Notes under the pieces: model-generated
Databases searched by the model: none
Seen by the model: the letters and a program-made list of their open reading frames with translations, nothing else
What the model was told of the DNA's origin: nothing
Made by a program: the position numbers and the translations under genes
Origin: an uncultured Bacteroidota bacterium
GTDB taxonomy: Bacteria > Bacteroidota > Bacteroidia > Chitinophagales > Chitinophagaceae
Length of the DNA stretch: 41,998 nt
Assembly (NCBI GenBank): GCA_903821465.1
Contig: CAIJLK010000039.1
Span: 1-41,998, forward strand
Direction of reading: 5' to 3'
Shown here: in pieces, positions 25,685-34,197 of the stretch
Numbering within the stretch: the first letter of the stretch is position 1
Layout of the letters: every line of letters starts with the position of its first letter

Positions 25685-26284
25685 CTAACTAAGATCAATT
25701 ATCGGTGATTCATCCCAAAGCATCATAGCATTAATAAATTTCAATCTTTTATGATCCTTAAGTTGATCAATCGTAATTGGTTTTTCGATGATCTTCTTTT
25801 CGTTTAAAAGCAAAGCGCGATAAGTTCCGAGTAATAATGGATTAGAGGGTGTAACCCAGTTATACCCGTCAAATAATACGATGTTCGCATAGCTGGCATC
25901 TTTAAGAAATCCATCTTTAACAAAAATCACTTCATCAGTTGTAACCGATTTTAGAGCATTATTGATCCAAACACGATCAGTAAACTTGATAGAGTAATCA
26001 TTGCTGCCAATATCAAATAGGGTGAATGTGTTGATTGTTCTGATTGAATAGGGTTCAAAGGAAATATGGTAATTCCCTAATAAATCATAGCTGACCTTGG
26101 TTTTATAAACACAATCCCTAAGAGCACCATTTTTTTCGGCTTCCTTTTTAAAATCTATACGCATCAGATCTAATACAGGAACCCTACCGAAATGCAGAAA
26201 AGTGTTTTCCAGTCTGTGTTGGTGCAACTGCAATTTATCTGCTACTGCATTTTGATATCTTATTGTTTCAAAAAATGGGTACAT
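25685..26284 (-). CDS. pabC: Aminotransferase class IV, 4-amino-4-deoxychorismate lyase-like
   Basis: A 199-residue PLP enzyme of class IV fold, shorter than the usual 260-290 residues but of the compact type found beside pabB in Bacteroidota. It keeps the HQHRLENTF start of the small domain and the DGFLKDASYANIVLFDG ... TPSNPLLLGTYRALLL block of the C-terminal half; the catalytic lysine is probably in VYKTKVSYD. It converts aminodeoxychorismate to p-aminobenzoate and pyruvate for folate. Its start overlaps the pabB end by 17 bp, which supports the call. Confidence 0.75.
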   Translation of the reverse strand: MYPFFETIRYQNAVADKLQLHQHRLENTFLHFGRVPVLDLMRIDFKKEAEKNGALRDCVYKTKVSYDLLGNYHISFEPYSIRTINTFTLFDIGSNDYSIKFTDRVWINNALKSVTTDEVIFVKDGFLKDASYANIVLFDGYNWVTPSNPLLLGTYRALLLNEKKIIEKPITIDQLKDHKRLKFINAMMLWDESPIIDLS

Positions 26285-27218
26285 ATATTTTGTTGATCAT
26301 TTCTTTGTATTCATCAGCAAGATTGCTTTGAAAAGTAATTCCGCCGCCACTGCGATATCTACCACTCTCTTCAATATATCTAATAAGCACACAACTATCT
26401 AGGTTCTCTCCATCAAAATATCCAGCAACACCAGTATAATAACCTCTTTCATCCTGTTCTATCTTTTTAATGATATCAACAGTTTTTTGTTTGGGCGCAC
26501 CCGAAATAGATCCCGCCGGTAAAAGCTTAAAAAGGATATCTCCTATTTGTTCTTGATAATTAGTTGGAAGTGTTCCAGTTATTTCAGAGCTGATCTGACC
26601 AATCATTCCAGTCTGTGTTTTGAGCTCTTCGTAATATCTAAACTTGGTAACCCTAACATTTTCTGCTATTAGACTTAAGTCGTTTCTGATCAAATCAACA
26701 ATGGTGGCATGTTCTGCAATTTCCTTGCAATCGTTTAATAAAATATCTCTGGCATTCTTAATAGAAGCATCAATGGTACCTTTCATCGGATAGGAATGAA
26801 TATGTCCATCTCTAATGCTGATAAATGTTTCAGGAGAAAAACAAACAAACTCATTTTGTAACCAGCAGCTATATTTTGAATGAACACCATAAAATATTTC
26901 TTCTAAACTAAGGCCTGTTTCAATTGGTGTTGAACAAGTAAGATTTACAAGAAAACTATTCCCATAAGATAAATTCGACATCACTTCATCGAATTGTAAT
27001 TTATATGCTTCAAAACTAATGGGATGCTTTATCAGTTGAACTTTTGAAGTAGTTGGAACATGAGATTGTGTAGGATAATTTTTAACGCCCTGGAAATTAA
27101 TTTTAAAAGCTGAGTTAGGATCATCGAGTTTCCAACACAAGGGTTTTTTGCATTCAAAGTCGATCAGGAAAATAAAAGGAATTTTTTCCTTCCCCCAATT
27201 ATTTAAAACTTCTCTCAT
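26268..27218 (-). CDS. pabB: Aminodeoxychorismate synthase component I (PabB)
   Basis: A 316-residue chorismate-binding enzyme that makes 4-amino-4-deoxychorismate for folate synthesis. It has PMKGT (PabB-type PIKGT, whose Lys distinguishes PabB from TrpE), DLIRNDLSLIAE, and LLPAGSISGAPKQKTVDIIKKIE, the conserved chorismate-enzyme block, ending with SGGGITFQSN. The N-terminal domain is shortened compared with E. coli. A -7 element TATCTTTG lies upstream. It overlaps pabC; the glutamine amidotransferase partner (pabA) is not in the window. Confidence 0.92.
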   Translation of the reverse strand: MREVLNNWGKEKIPFIFLIDFECKKPLCWKLDDPNSAFKINFQGVKNYPTQSHVPTTSKVQLIKHPISFEAYKLQFDEVMSNLSYGNSFLVNLTCSTPIETGLSLEEIFYGVHSKYSCWLQNEFVCFSPETFISIRDGHIHSYPMKGTIDASIKNARDILLNDCKEIAEHATIVDLIRNDLSLIAENVRVTKFRYYEELKTQTGMIGQISSEITGTLPTNYQEQIGDILFKLLPAGSISGAPKQKTVDIIKKIEQDERGYYTGVAGYFDGENLDSCVLIRYIEESGRYRSGGGITFQSNLADEYKEMINKIYVPIF

Positions 27219-27241
27219 TTGTTATTGTTTCGAACTGCAAG

Positions 27242-27249
27242 CAAAGATA
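27242..27249 (-). promoter_or_regulatory. Candidate -7 element TATCTTTG for pabB-pabC
   Basis: Exact TAnnTTTG on the minus strand, 24-31 bp upstream of the pabB ATG. No -33 match at standard spacing. Confidence 0.4.
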
Positions 27250-27314
27250 TTGGTTGCAATGAAAGTAAAACTATTCGATAAAATATTATATTTAGTAAAC
27301 TAACTATATAAGTC

Positions 27315-27992
27315 ATGAAAGAAAAAATACCAAACACAAGAAGAAATTTCATCAGTGCAATGGCTATGGGTGTAACTGCAAGTAGTCTATCTATTTTAAC
27401 CAACCCCCTTTACGCCAATGACAATCGTTTTTTTCCTACGCAATTAGACGATGCAGATGATTGGTTTAAAAATATCAAGGGCAAGCATCGTATTGTGTAT
27501 GATGGAGCAATGCCCAACAACGGACTGCCCGTAATTTGGAACTGGGCCTATTATGAAACTAACAATCAAACTGGGAGTAAGGACAAAGATATTACGGCCT
27601 TGACTGTTTTTAGACATGGATCAATCGGCTTGGCATTTGACGATAGTATTTGGGAGAAGTACCAATTAGGTGCTGTTTTGAAAATTACCGACACGCTTAC
27701 CCAAAAACCTAGTATTCGAAATTTATACTACGAACCAAAGCCGGGAGATTTCCCGCTGCCAGGCATTCAAGGTGTAAAGCAACTACAAGCAAGAGGGGCC
27801 TTATTTTGTGTATGTGATTTAGCCACTAAAAAACTAACCAGAACGCTTGCAGAAAAAATGAACCAAAATCCTGCTGATGTTTATACCGAATGGATCAATC
27901 ATTTGCTTCCGGGCATTCAACTAGTACCCTCAGGGGTATGGGCACTGGGCCGGGCTCAAGAACATGGTTGTGGGTATATTTATGCGGGCTAA
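27315..27992 (+). CDS. Tat-exported DsrE-like protein
   Basis: A 225-residue protein with a twin-arginine signal, [22 protein letters not shown]. The mature part has [51 protein letters not shown] and a C-terminal [18 protein letters not shown]; this order resembles the DsrE/DsrF sulfur-relay fold, and the Cys pair in FCVCD may be redox-active or act as a sulfur carrier. The family assignment is from pattern only and no function is known to me. Divergent from pabB. VF530 follows 52 bp downstream with its own promoter. Confidence 0.55.
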   Translation: MKEKIPNTRRNFISAMAMGVTASSLSILTNPLYANDNRFFPTQLDDADDWFKNIKGKHRIVYDGAMPNNGLPVIWNWAYYETNNQTGSKDKDITALTVFRHGSIGLAFDDSIWEKYQLGAVLKITDTLTQKPSIRNLYYEPKPGDFPLPGIQGVKQLQARGALFCVCDLATKKLTRTLAEKMNQNPADVYTEWINHLLPGIQLVPSGVWALGRAQEHGCGYIYAG

Positions 27993-28007
27993 TCAAATAC
28001 TAACTAA

Positions 28008-28040
28008 TTGCATTGCAAAGAGTACTACCAATTATCTTTG
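28008..28040 (+). promoter_or_regulatory. Promoter of VF530 gene, probably leaderless
   Basis: TTG at 28008-28010 (or 28013-28015) and TATCTTTG at 28033-28040 fit the -33/-7 pair with spacers of 22 or 17 bp. The ATG at 28045 begins four bases after the -7 element, so the transcript would start at or next to the start codon. Confidence 0.5.
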
Positions 28041-28044
28041 GTTT

Positions 28045-28278
28045 ATGGAAAAAATAAAAAATCCGGATCCATTGCATGGAAAGACCTTAGAAATGATTGT
28101 AACATTTCTTGTGAACCATTATGGATTTGAGGAATTAGGTAGGCGAATCTCCATTAATTGTTTTTTAGACAACCCCAGTATTCAATCGAGCTTAAAATTT
28201 CTGCGTAAGACAGATTGGGCTAGAACAAAAGTGGAACAACTCTATATCGATAGTTACAAAAACATCACGACCATTTAG
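28045..28278 (+). CDS. VF530 family (DUF2132) small protein
   Basis: A 77-residue protein of the VF530 family, known from structures as small helical proteins with proposed DNA binding. It keeps the whole family pattern: [14 protein letters not shown], the [16 protein letters not shown] stretch, and [20 protein letters not shown]. The ATG at 28045 gives the normal family length; the track's start at 27964 overlaps the previous gene and lies before the promoter. GH95 begins 7 bp downstream and may be read from the same promoter. Confidence 0.9.
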   Translation: MEKIKNPDPLHGKTLEMIVTFLVNHYGFEELGRRISINCFLDNPSIQSSLKFLRKTDWARTKVEQLYIDSYKNITTI

Positions 28279-28285
28279 ATTTATT

Positions 28286-30724
28286 ATGAATAAATTTTTA
28301 TTAGCAATCATTGTCATTGCGTTACCTGTAGGTTTATGCGCTCAAAAAAAACAGCCAAAAAAAACAAAGCCTGTTCAAACTGCTGCTCCAGTAGTTCCTA
28401 TAACCCAAATACAAGCACCGCTTAAACTATGGTACGAAAGTCCGGCAAACTATTTTGAAGAGACAATGGTGTTGGGCAATGGAATGCAGGGTGCTACTGT
28501 ATTTGGTGGCATTTCAACCGATAAAATTTATCTGAATGATCTAACGCTTTGGTCAGGCGAACCGGTCAATGCAAACATGAATCCTCAGGCATTCAAAAAT
28601 TTACCAGCAGTAAGAAAAGCTTTGGAGGATAAAAATTATAAGAAAGCTGAGCAACTCATTAAAAAATTACAAGGAAAGTTTTCAGAATCCTATGCCCCCC
28701 TGGGTACTTTATATATTAAGATGAACGACGATCCATTTATCAATGATTATTATCGCGAATTAGATATTGATCAAGCTATTGCAAAAGTAAAAACCACGTC
28801 AAATAGCAATATCATTGAACGAGAATATTTGGTTTCGAACCCCGATAAAATATTTGCGATTCATCTTACCAGTAAAAAAGCAGGCGCTCTAGGTTTTACT
28901 GTTCGATTTGAATCACTATTGAAATTTCAAAAATCTACGAATAATAATGGCATTACCATCCAGGGTGTAGCGCCTGTCAAAGCAGATCCTAGCTATGTTC
29001 AAAAAACAGAAAAAGCAATTGCTTACGATCTTAAGAGAGGTACCCGCTTTTCAACTAATATTAAAATTCAATCAGCTACAGGAAAAATCACAACTACAGA
29101 TTCAACTGTGAGTTTAGTTGATGCTACAGAGGCAACCATATATATTTCTATGGCAACCAGTTTTAATGGTTTCGATAAAGACCCTGCCACCAAGGGTTTA
29201 GATAATGTTGCAATGGCAACTAGTCAATTAAACAATGCCTACCAAACTGGATGGAATGAGATCAAGAAACACCATGTAAAAGATTATCAAACCTTTTTTA
29301 ATCGGGTTCAATTAAAACTAGCAAATAAAGACACCGTAAACTTACCTACCGATAAGCGCTTGAAAAGGTATGCGACTGGTGCAGCCGATCCATATTTAGA
29401 AACCCTGTATTTCCAATACGGGCGTTATTTGTTAATCAGTAGTTCACGTACAAATGCTGTTCCTGCTAATTTACAGGGTTTATGGAACCCTTATTTGCAG
29501 CCGCCATGGTCAAGTAACTATACTATGAATATAAATGCAGAAGAGAATTATTGGTTAGCAGAAAACACCAACCTCTCTGAAATGCATCTGCCCTTTTTAC
29601 AGTTCATAGGAAACTTGGCAACAACAGGAAAGATCACTGCTAAGACTTTCTACAATATGCCGGGTTGGGTAACTCATCATAATTCAGATATCTGGGCCAT
29701 GTCGAACCCTGTTGGCAATTTTGGAAATGGAGACCCTAGTTGGGCAAACTGGGCAATGGGTGGAACTTGGGCCTCGGCGCATTTGTGGGAACATTATCTG
29801 TATACGCAGGACAAAGAATTCTTAGAACATAAAGCTTATCCCTTAATGCGTGGCGCTGCAGAGTTTTGTTTGGCTTGGCTGGTAAAAGATAGCAGTGGCA
29901 ACTATATTACTTCACCATCAACATCGCCAGAGAACACCTTTAAAACGCCTACCGGTTTTGTTGGAGCAACGATGTATGGCGGTACTGCAGATCTAGCAAT
30001 GATCAGAGAATTATTCTTAGATATTGTAGCAGCCCAATTGGTATTAAAAAACGACAATGAGTTTGCATCAAAAATCAATGCAGCCTTAAATAATTTGCAT
30101 CCTTATCAAGTGGGCAGGAAGGGTAATTTACAAGAGTGGTATTACGATTGGGAAGATTCAGATCCCAAGCACCGACACCAAAGTCATCTATATGGATTAT
30201 ATCCTGGCACACATATCACAACAGATAAAACACCTCTAATTGCAGCGGCAGCAAAAAGAACCCTTGAAATAAAAGGAGATGAAACAACGGGCTGGTCGAA
30301 GGGATGGCGGATTAATTTATGGGCACGATTAAAAGATGGCGACCATGCTTATAAAATGTATCGCGAGTTATTAAAATATGTAGCACCCGATGAGATCAGA
30401 GAGAATTATTCAAATGGAGGGGGTACCTATCCGAATTTATTAGATGCACATCCGCCATTTCAGATCGATGGAAATTTTGGTGGTGCAGCCGCAGTTGCAG
30501 AAATGTTGGTGCAATCAAACTCCGACTTTATTGAACTATTACCAGCCCTACCCAAAGCTTGGGCTTCGGGTGAAGTGAGGGGATTGAAGGCAAGAGGTAA
30601 TTATGAAATTGATATGGTTTGGAATGCAGGGAAAGTAACTAATGTAAAAATTAAATCGACTACACAATCATCGGCAAAAGTATTGATGAATGGAAAGTTC
30701 GAAACTATCAAAACAAGCAAGTAA
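28286..30724 (+). CDS. Secreted alpha-L-fucosidase, glycoside hydrolase family 95
   Basis: An 812-residue exported enzyme (signal MNKFLLAIIVIALPVGLCAQ, then a Lys/Pro-rich linker) with the GH95 layout: N-terminal beta-domain beginning LKLWYESPANYFEETMVLGNGMQGA, then an (alpha/alpha)6 barrel. Active-site blocks are NINAEENYWLAENTNL (the two Asn that activate water), SPSTSPEN (catalytic Glu), HRHQSHLYGLYPG, and FQIDGNFGG (Asp). It should release alpha-1,2-linked fucose or related alpha-L-galactose from glycans. It starts 7 bp after VF530; a nucleoside hydrolase-like gene follows 64 bp downstream. Confidence 0.93.
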   Translation: MNKFLLAIIVIALPVGLCAQKKQPKKTKPVQTAAPVVPITQIQAPLKLWYESPANYFEETMVLGNGMQGATVFGGISTDKIYLNDLTLWSGEPVNANMNPQAFKNLPAVRKALEDKNYKKAEQLIKKLQGKFSESYAPLGTLYIKMNDDPFINDYYRELDIDQAIAKVKTTSNSNIIEREYLVSNPDKIFAIHLTSKKAGALGFTVRFESLLKFQKSTNNNGITIQGVAPVKADPSYVQKTEKAIAYDLKRGTRFSTNIKIQSATGKITTTDSTVSLVDATEATIYISMATSFNGFDKDPATKGLDNVAMATSQLNNAYQTGWNEIKKHHVKDYQTFFNRVQLKLANKDTVNLPTDKRLKRYATGAADPYLETLYFQYGRYLLISSSRTNAVPANLQGLWNPYLQPPWSSNYTMNINAEENYWLAENTNLSEMHLPFLQFIGNLATTGKITAKTFYNMPGWVTHHNSDIWAMSNPVGNFGNGDPSWANWAMGGTWASAHLWEHYLYTQDKEFLEHKAYPLMRGAAEFCLAWLVKDSSGNYITSPSTSPENTFKTPTGFVGATMYGGTADLAMIRELFLDIVAAQLVLKNDNEFASKINAALNNLHPYQVGRKGNLQEWYYDWEDSDPKHRHQSHLYGLYPGTHITTDKTPLIAAAAKRTLEIKGDETTGWSKGWRINLWARLKDGDHAYKMYRELLKYVAPDEIRENYSNGGGTYPNLLDAHPPFQIDGNFGGAAAVAEMLVQSNSDFIELLPALPKAWASGEVRGLKARGNYEIDMVWNAGKVTNVKIKSTTQSSAKVLMNGKFETIKTSK

Positions 30725-30788
30725 TTCAAAGTATAACTGCAAACCTGAAAAAAACTAGATAACTTAGAAAGACCTCATTCATTGCTTT

Positions 30789-31784
30789 ATGAAAAAGTCT
30801 GCCTTATTAATTTATGCATCTGTAACTATTTTGTTGAGCTTGGGATTTCAAGATTCAGTTCATAAGGATCAAAAAGCCCAAAAAAGAGTGGCTGTAATTT
30901 TTGATACTGATGCCAATAATGAATTAGATGACCAACAAGCATTGGCTTACTTGTTTTTCAATAGCAATTTGTTTGATACAAAAGCCGTGACAGTTAATGC
31001 AACTTATAATGGAGGTAATATTGATAGCCAATTTGTAGAAGCAGAACGCATCATGAAGCTGTGTAAGGTGGCAGATAAAATTCCATTATTGAAAGGAGCA
31101 AATGGATCCTTTACTGAAATTGAAAAGGATTTACACAATAAACAATTTGATGGATATAAGGCGGTAAATTTTATTATTTCAGAGGCCAAGAAACATAAAA
31201 AAGACAAATTGATAGTCATAGCCGTTGGTAAACTTACCAACATGGCATTAGCATTAAAAAAGGACCCTACAATTGCTAGTAGTATTAGATTAGTCTGGCT
31301 GGGCAGTAACTATCCTGATCCAGGGGAATATAATTTAGAGAACGATATCCCTTCAATGAATTATATTTTACAAACGAATATTGATTTTGAAATGGTAACT
31401 GTTAGATATGGAAAAAAAACAGGTACCGATGCAGTTAATGTAACGAAAAACGAAGCCATCAATCATTTAAAAGGTGCAGGTCCAACGATTACGATTCCCA
31501 TTATTGGGCGTCATGGCGGTGAATTTTATTCATTTGGAGCGTATTCAATCAATCTTTTTGAACATGTGGATTATTATGGAAATCCTCCATCAAGAGCCTT
31601 ATTCGATATGGCCGCAGTGGCAATTGTAAAAAATGCGAATTGGGCGAAATCTTCTTTAATAAATTGCCCTGCTATGATAAATAAAAAATGGATTGAACAA
31701 ACAGATAATCATCGCAAAATCATCATCTGGGAAAATTTCGATAAAGAGAAAATTATCAATGATTTTTTTCTCTCGTTGCATTAA
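30789..31784 (+). CDS. Exported inosine/uridine-preferring nucleoside hydrolase-like protein
   Basis: A 331-residue protein with an N-terminal signal (MKKSALLIYASVTILLSLGF). The IU-nucleoside hydrolase calcium site appears as IFDTDANNELDDQQALAY, an expanded form of the usual DTDxGxDD motif found in a secreted subgroup. IAVGKLTNMALAL, NLENDIPSMNYIL (the E-x-N-x3-D block) and ALFDMAAVAIV complete the active site. It probably cleaves the N-glycosidic bond of ribosides or a related glycoside in the periplasm; the altered first motif makes the substrate uncertain. Same strand and short gaps as the GH95 gene. Confidence 0.85.
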   Translation: MKKSALLIYASVTILLSLGFQDSVHKDQKAQKRVAVIFDTDANNELDDQQALAYLFFNSNLFDTKAVTVNATYNGGNIDSQFVEAERIMKLCKVADKIPLLKGANGSFTEIEKDLHNKQFDGYKAVNFIISEAKKHKKDKLIVIAVGKLTNMALALKKDPTIASSIRLVWLGSNYPDPGEYNLENDIPSMNYILQTNIDFEMVTVRYGKKTGTDAVNVTKNEAINHLKGAGPTITIPIIGRHGGEFYSFGAYSINLFEHVDYYGNPPSRALFDMAAVAIVKNANWAKSSLINCPAMINKKWIEQTDNHRKIIIWENFDKEKIINDFFLSLH

Positions 31785-31845
31785 TTTTTAAGTTTAAATT
31801 TAGTATATTTATAAGGAGATACTTAAAATTATTAAAACATTTGCA

Positions 31846-32640
31846 ATGCCTACAAAGTCTATTTTGTTGTATATGCTAATTGTTACGCTTTCATTTAGTA
31901 GTATTAATTTAAAAGCCCAATCAAAGCAGAATCAAATTACGGTAGATGGATTTGAAGATGATTGGAAAACCAATGTTTTTAATGTTGATTCGGCCAATGG
32001 ATTCGAGTATTCCATTTCAAAGACCGATGATCGATTATTTCTTATTATAAAGTTTGTCAATAAATTAAGTCAAATCAAATCGCTCACAACGGGCATGCAG
32101 ATTGGTTTAGACATGTATAACAAAAACAAGCCACAACAGTTTATCAATTTCCCCTTAGACAATAGTTCAAAAGTAAATCCGGCCGAACTTTTTGCTGACC
32201 TCAATATGATGCAATATTCTTTATTATTAATGAATACTGAATATGAATTGAGAAAATTTGTAGACGGAAATGGCACCTATAAATACGATGCGGAAAATAC
32301 AAATGGAATTAAACTGGCTTTTGCAACAAATAAGGATGATCAGTTAGTGTATGAATACTCGATACCTTTTGAATCTTTACGAAATAAAAAAGATCCGCCA
32401 GGATTAACTTCTACAGCAATTGATATAGAAATTAATATCCCGGCATTAAGAATAAATACTTCACCCCCATCTACTGGCAATCAAACAGGTTCGTTTAATT
32501 CCAGAATGGGCGTAACTACTTCTGCAAAACAAAATAAAGCACCCACTCGTTCACCTTCTGGGAATCCTATGGATGGACTGAAAGAGCAATACAAAGAGAT
32601 GTTTGAAAACACTAAGAAGAAGATTAGGATCACATTGTAA
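31846..32640 (+). CDS. Exported CBM9/DOMON-like protein of unknown function
   Basis: A 264-residue secreted protein (signal MPTKSILLYMLIVTLSFSSINLKAQ). After it, QITVDGFEDDWKTN and SISKTDDRLFLIIKF match the opening of CBM9/DOMON-like beta-sandwiches, the fold also suspected at the start of the EB_dh-type protein at 31-1320. There are no cysteine or heme motifs. The C-terminal 60 residues are low-complexity Ser/Thr/Pro-rich, then a charged helix (LKEQYKEMFENTKKKIRI). It may bind a carbohydrate or a cofactor; not determinable. It follows the nucleoside hydrolase gene by 61 bp. Confidence 0.6.
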   Translation: MPTKSILLYMLIVTLSFSSINLKAQSKQNQITVDGFEDDWKTNVFNVDSANGFEYSISKTDDRLFLIIKFVNKLSQIKSLTTGMQIGLDMYNKNKPQQFINFPLDNSSKVNPAELFADLNMMQYSLLLMNTEYELRKFVDGNGTYKYDAENTNGIKLAFATNKDDQLVYEYSIPFESLRNKKDPPGLTSTAIDIEINIPALRINTSPPSTGNQTGSFNSRMGVTTSAKQNKAPTRSPSGNPMDGLKEQYKEMFENTKKKIRITL

Positions 32641-32664
32641 AAATATTAATCTTTTTGTGTTCTT

Positions 32665-32748
32665 GTGGCGTTTCAGGATGCATTTGTTGGAGCAGTAATG
32701 GGAATGGTTTTAATCGGTACTATCTGGCGATTTTATAGAAAGAATTAA
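32665..32748 (+). CDS. Possible 27-residue membrane microprotein
   Basis: A GTG-started frame (Met-AFQDAFVGAVMGMVLIGTIW-RFYRKN) below the ORF-track cut-off. It would encode one transmembrane helix with a basic tail, a plausible inner-membrane microprotein with positive-inside topology. It fills the gap between the CBM9-like and YjjP-like genes. There is no SD sequence or clear promoter. An internal ATG at 32698 is an alternative start. Conservation is unknown, so this could be chance. Confidence 0.28.
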   Translation: MAFQDAFVGAVMGMVLIGTIWRFYRKN

Positions 32749-32768
32749 TACCCCCGATCAAATTAGTC

Positions 32769-32776
32769 TACTTTTG
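32769..32776 (+). promoter_or_regulatory. Candidate -7 element TACTTTTG for exporter operon
   Basis: Exact TAnnTTTG match 30 bp before the ATG at 32806. No -33 match at standard spacing. Confidence 0.4.
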
Positions 32777-32805
32777 CATTATTCTTATATTACCAACATT
32801 TATTG

Positions 32806-33579
32806 ATGGAACAGAATAAAAAAACTGAAGCTAAAGATTTAGGATCACTTTTATTAGATGTGGGTGTTTCCTTATTAAGCTCAGGTGCAAGTTGCAGTAG
32901 AATTAGAATTACCATGAGAAGGCTATCATCTGCCTATCATTACGAAGCACATATTTCAATTGCACCAAAATCAATCACATTAACATTAAATGATTTTGAA
33001 GATAATGCATCATTTAATGGAATGCGAAGTACGCCTTCACAAGGTGTAAATTTTAAAACTATTTCCGGCATTAGCCGTTTAAGTTGGGAAGCAGTTGAAA
33101 ATAAGTTATCTATTCAACAGGTTCGGGAAAAGCTGACTGCATTATTAGCATTGCCACATTATCCACGAATCATTATTCTGCTTTTTGTAAGTCTTGCGGG
33201 TGCAGGATTCTGTTATTCTTTCGGAGGAAAATTACCAGAAATGTTTATTGCATTTGGTGCAACTTTTTGCGGATTGTTTATCAGACAAGAAGCCATCAAA
33301 AGAAAATTTAATCCCTATTTCTGTGTATTCTTTGGTTCATTAGTTGCATCATTATTTGCTGGTGCATTTATAAAGGCAGGGTTAAATATTAGTTTTGAAC
33401 ACGCTTTTGCAACTTCTGTTTTATTTTTAATTCCAGGTGTTCCTTTAATCAATTCGTTTACAGATTTAATTGATGGCAATATATTAAACGGAATTGTAAG
33501 AGGCGTAAATGCGTTGATGTTTTCAATGGCAATTGCATTTGGATTATTGATAGCTATGATCATTTTCAATTTGAACTAA
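32806..33579 (+). CDS. YjjP-like (ThrE N-terminal, DUF1212) exporter subunit
   Basis: A 257-residue membrane protein of the threonine/serine exporter N-terminal family. The cytoplasmic N-terminal half has LLLDVGVSLLSSGASCSRIRITMRRL, the family's conserved S/GA motif; four or five hydrophobic segments follow from about residue 120. I use the ATG at 32806 rather than the TTG one codon earlier. The TAATG overlap with the next gene shows coupling. Split pairs of this kind include E. coli YjjP-YjjB, reported as a succinate exporter, while fused ThrE exports threonine and serine; the substrate here is open. Confidence 0.82.
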   Translation: MEQNKKTEAKDLGSLLLDVGVSLLSSGASCSRIRITMRRLSSAYHYEAHISIAPKSITLTLNDFEDNASFNGMRSTPSQGVNFKTISGISRLSWEAVENKLSIQQVREKLTALLALPHYPRIIILLFVSLAGAGFCYSFGGKLPEMFIAFGATFCGLFIRQEAIKRKFNPYFCVFFGSLVASLFAGAFIKAGLNISFEHAFATSVLFLIPGVPLINSFTDLIDGNILNGIVRGVNALMFSMAIAFGLLIAMIIFNLN

Positions 33580-34061
33580 TGACTATGGAATGGATTATAA
33601 TTCTTAGTAAGGCTTTTTGGAGTGGTTGGGCCGCACTCGGTTTTGGTATTTTATTTAATGTGCCTCCACGCACTTTATTAGCTCTGTGGATTGGAGGTGC
33701 CATTGGAGTTTTTATAAAATTTAGTTTGTTACAAATGTCTGTAAGCGTTGTGCTTGCTTCATTTATTGGGGCATCTGCAGTAGGTTTTTTGAGTATTCCA
33801 ATTGCACATATCAGGCATGTGCCACCAATGATCTTTGCTATCCCTTCTGTAATTCCTCTAATTCCCGGGGTATTTGCCTATCGCACCATGTTAGGTTTAA
33901 TTAAGTTAACTGGTAGTATCGGTGCAGATTATAATACCATCATATCCGAAACCATCAATAACGGTGCAAAAACACTATTCATTATTATGTCTCTAGCAAT
34001 TGGCGTAGCGATCCCCATGCATGTCATGCGTAAAGAATCAGCAAAAAATATCAGATTGTAA
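33579..34061 (+). CDS. YjjB-like (ThrE_2, DUF3815) exporter subunit
   Basis: A 160-residue protein with about four membrane helices. It carries the family pattern FWSGWAALGFGILFNVPPRTLLALWIGGAIG and HVPPMIFAIPSVIPLIPGVFAYRTMLGL. It is the small partner of the YjjP-like protein, and its ATG overlaps that gene's TAA by one base. Together they form a two-component organic-acid or amino-acid exporter in the inner membrane. Confidence 0.82.
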   Translation: MTMEWIIILSKAFWSGWAALGFGILFNVPPRTLLALWIGGAIGVFIKFSLLQMSVSVVLASFIGASAVGFLSIPIAHIRHVPPMIFAIPSVIPLIPGVFAYRTMLGLIKLTGSIGADYNTIISETINNGAKTLFIIMSLAIGVAIPMHVMRKESAKNIRL

Positions 34062-34120
34062 CTGCTAAAGAAGGTTTTGAATTTTCATATTTATATATTA
34101 AATTTAAATAAATCATGTCT

Positions 34121-34143
34121 TTTGTTAATTAGCTTATAACAAA
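34121..34143. repeat. 7-bp inverted repeat upstream of the PAP2-SDR-MBL-AMP-KAS operon
   Basis: TTTGTTA (34121-34127) and TAACAAA (34137-34143) form a perfect inverted pair with a 9-bp spacer, 55-77 bp before the TTG start of the PAP2-like gene. Possible operator; no T-run, and no TAnnTTTG promoter was found near it. Confidence 0.3.
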
Positions 34144-34197
34144 GTCAGTATCATTAATATACCAGTAAAATATAATCAAAGTATCAGGTTTAAGCTA

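Noticed and set aside
31321-31843. Shine-Dalgarno-like AAGGAGAT at about 31812 and AACATTTG before the CBM9-like gene as decisive signals
   Set aside because: The AAGGAG lies some 30 bases from the ATG, too far for initiation, and AACATTTG mismatches the first base of the -7 consensus.
34115-34132. ATG at 34115 as the start of the PAP2-like gene
   Set aside because: It lies in a different frame and meets a stop after five codons (MSFVN).
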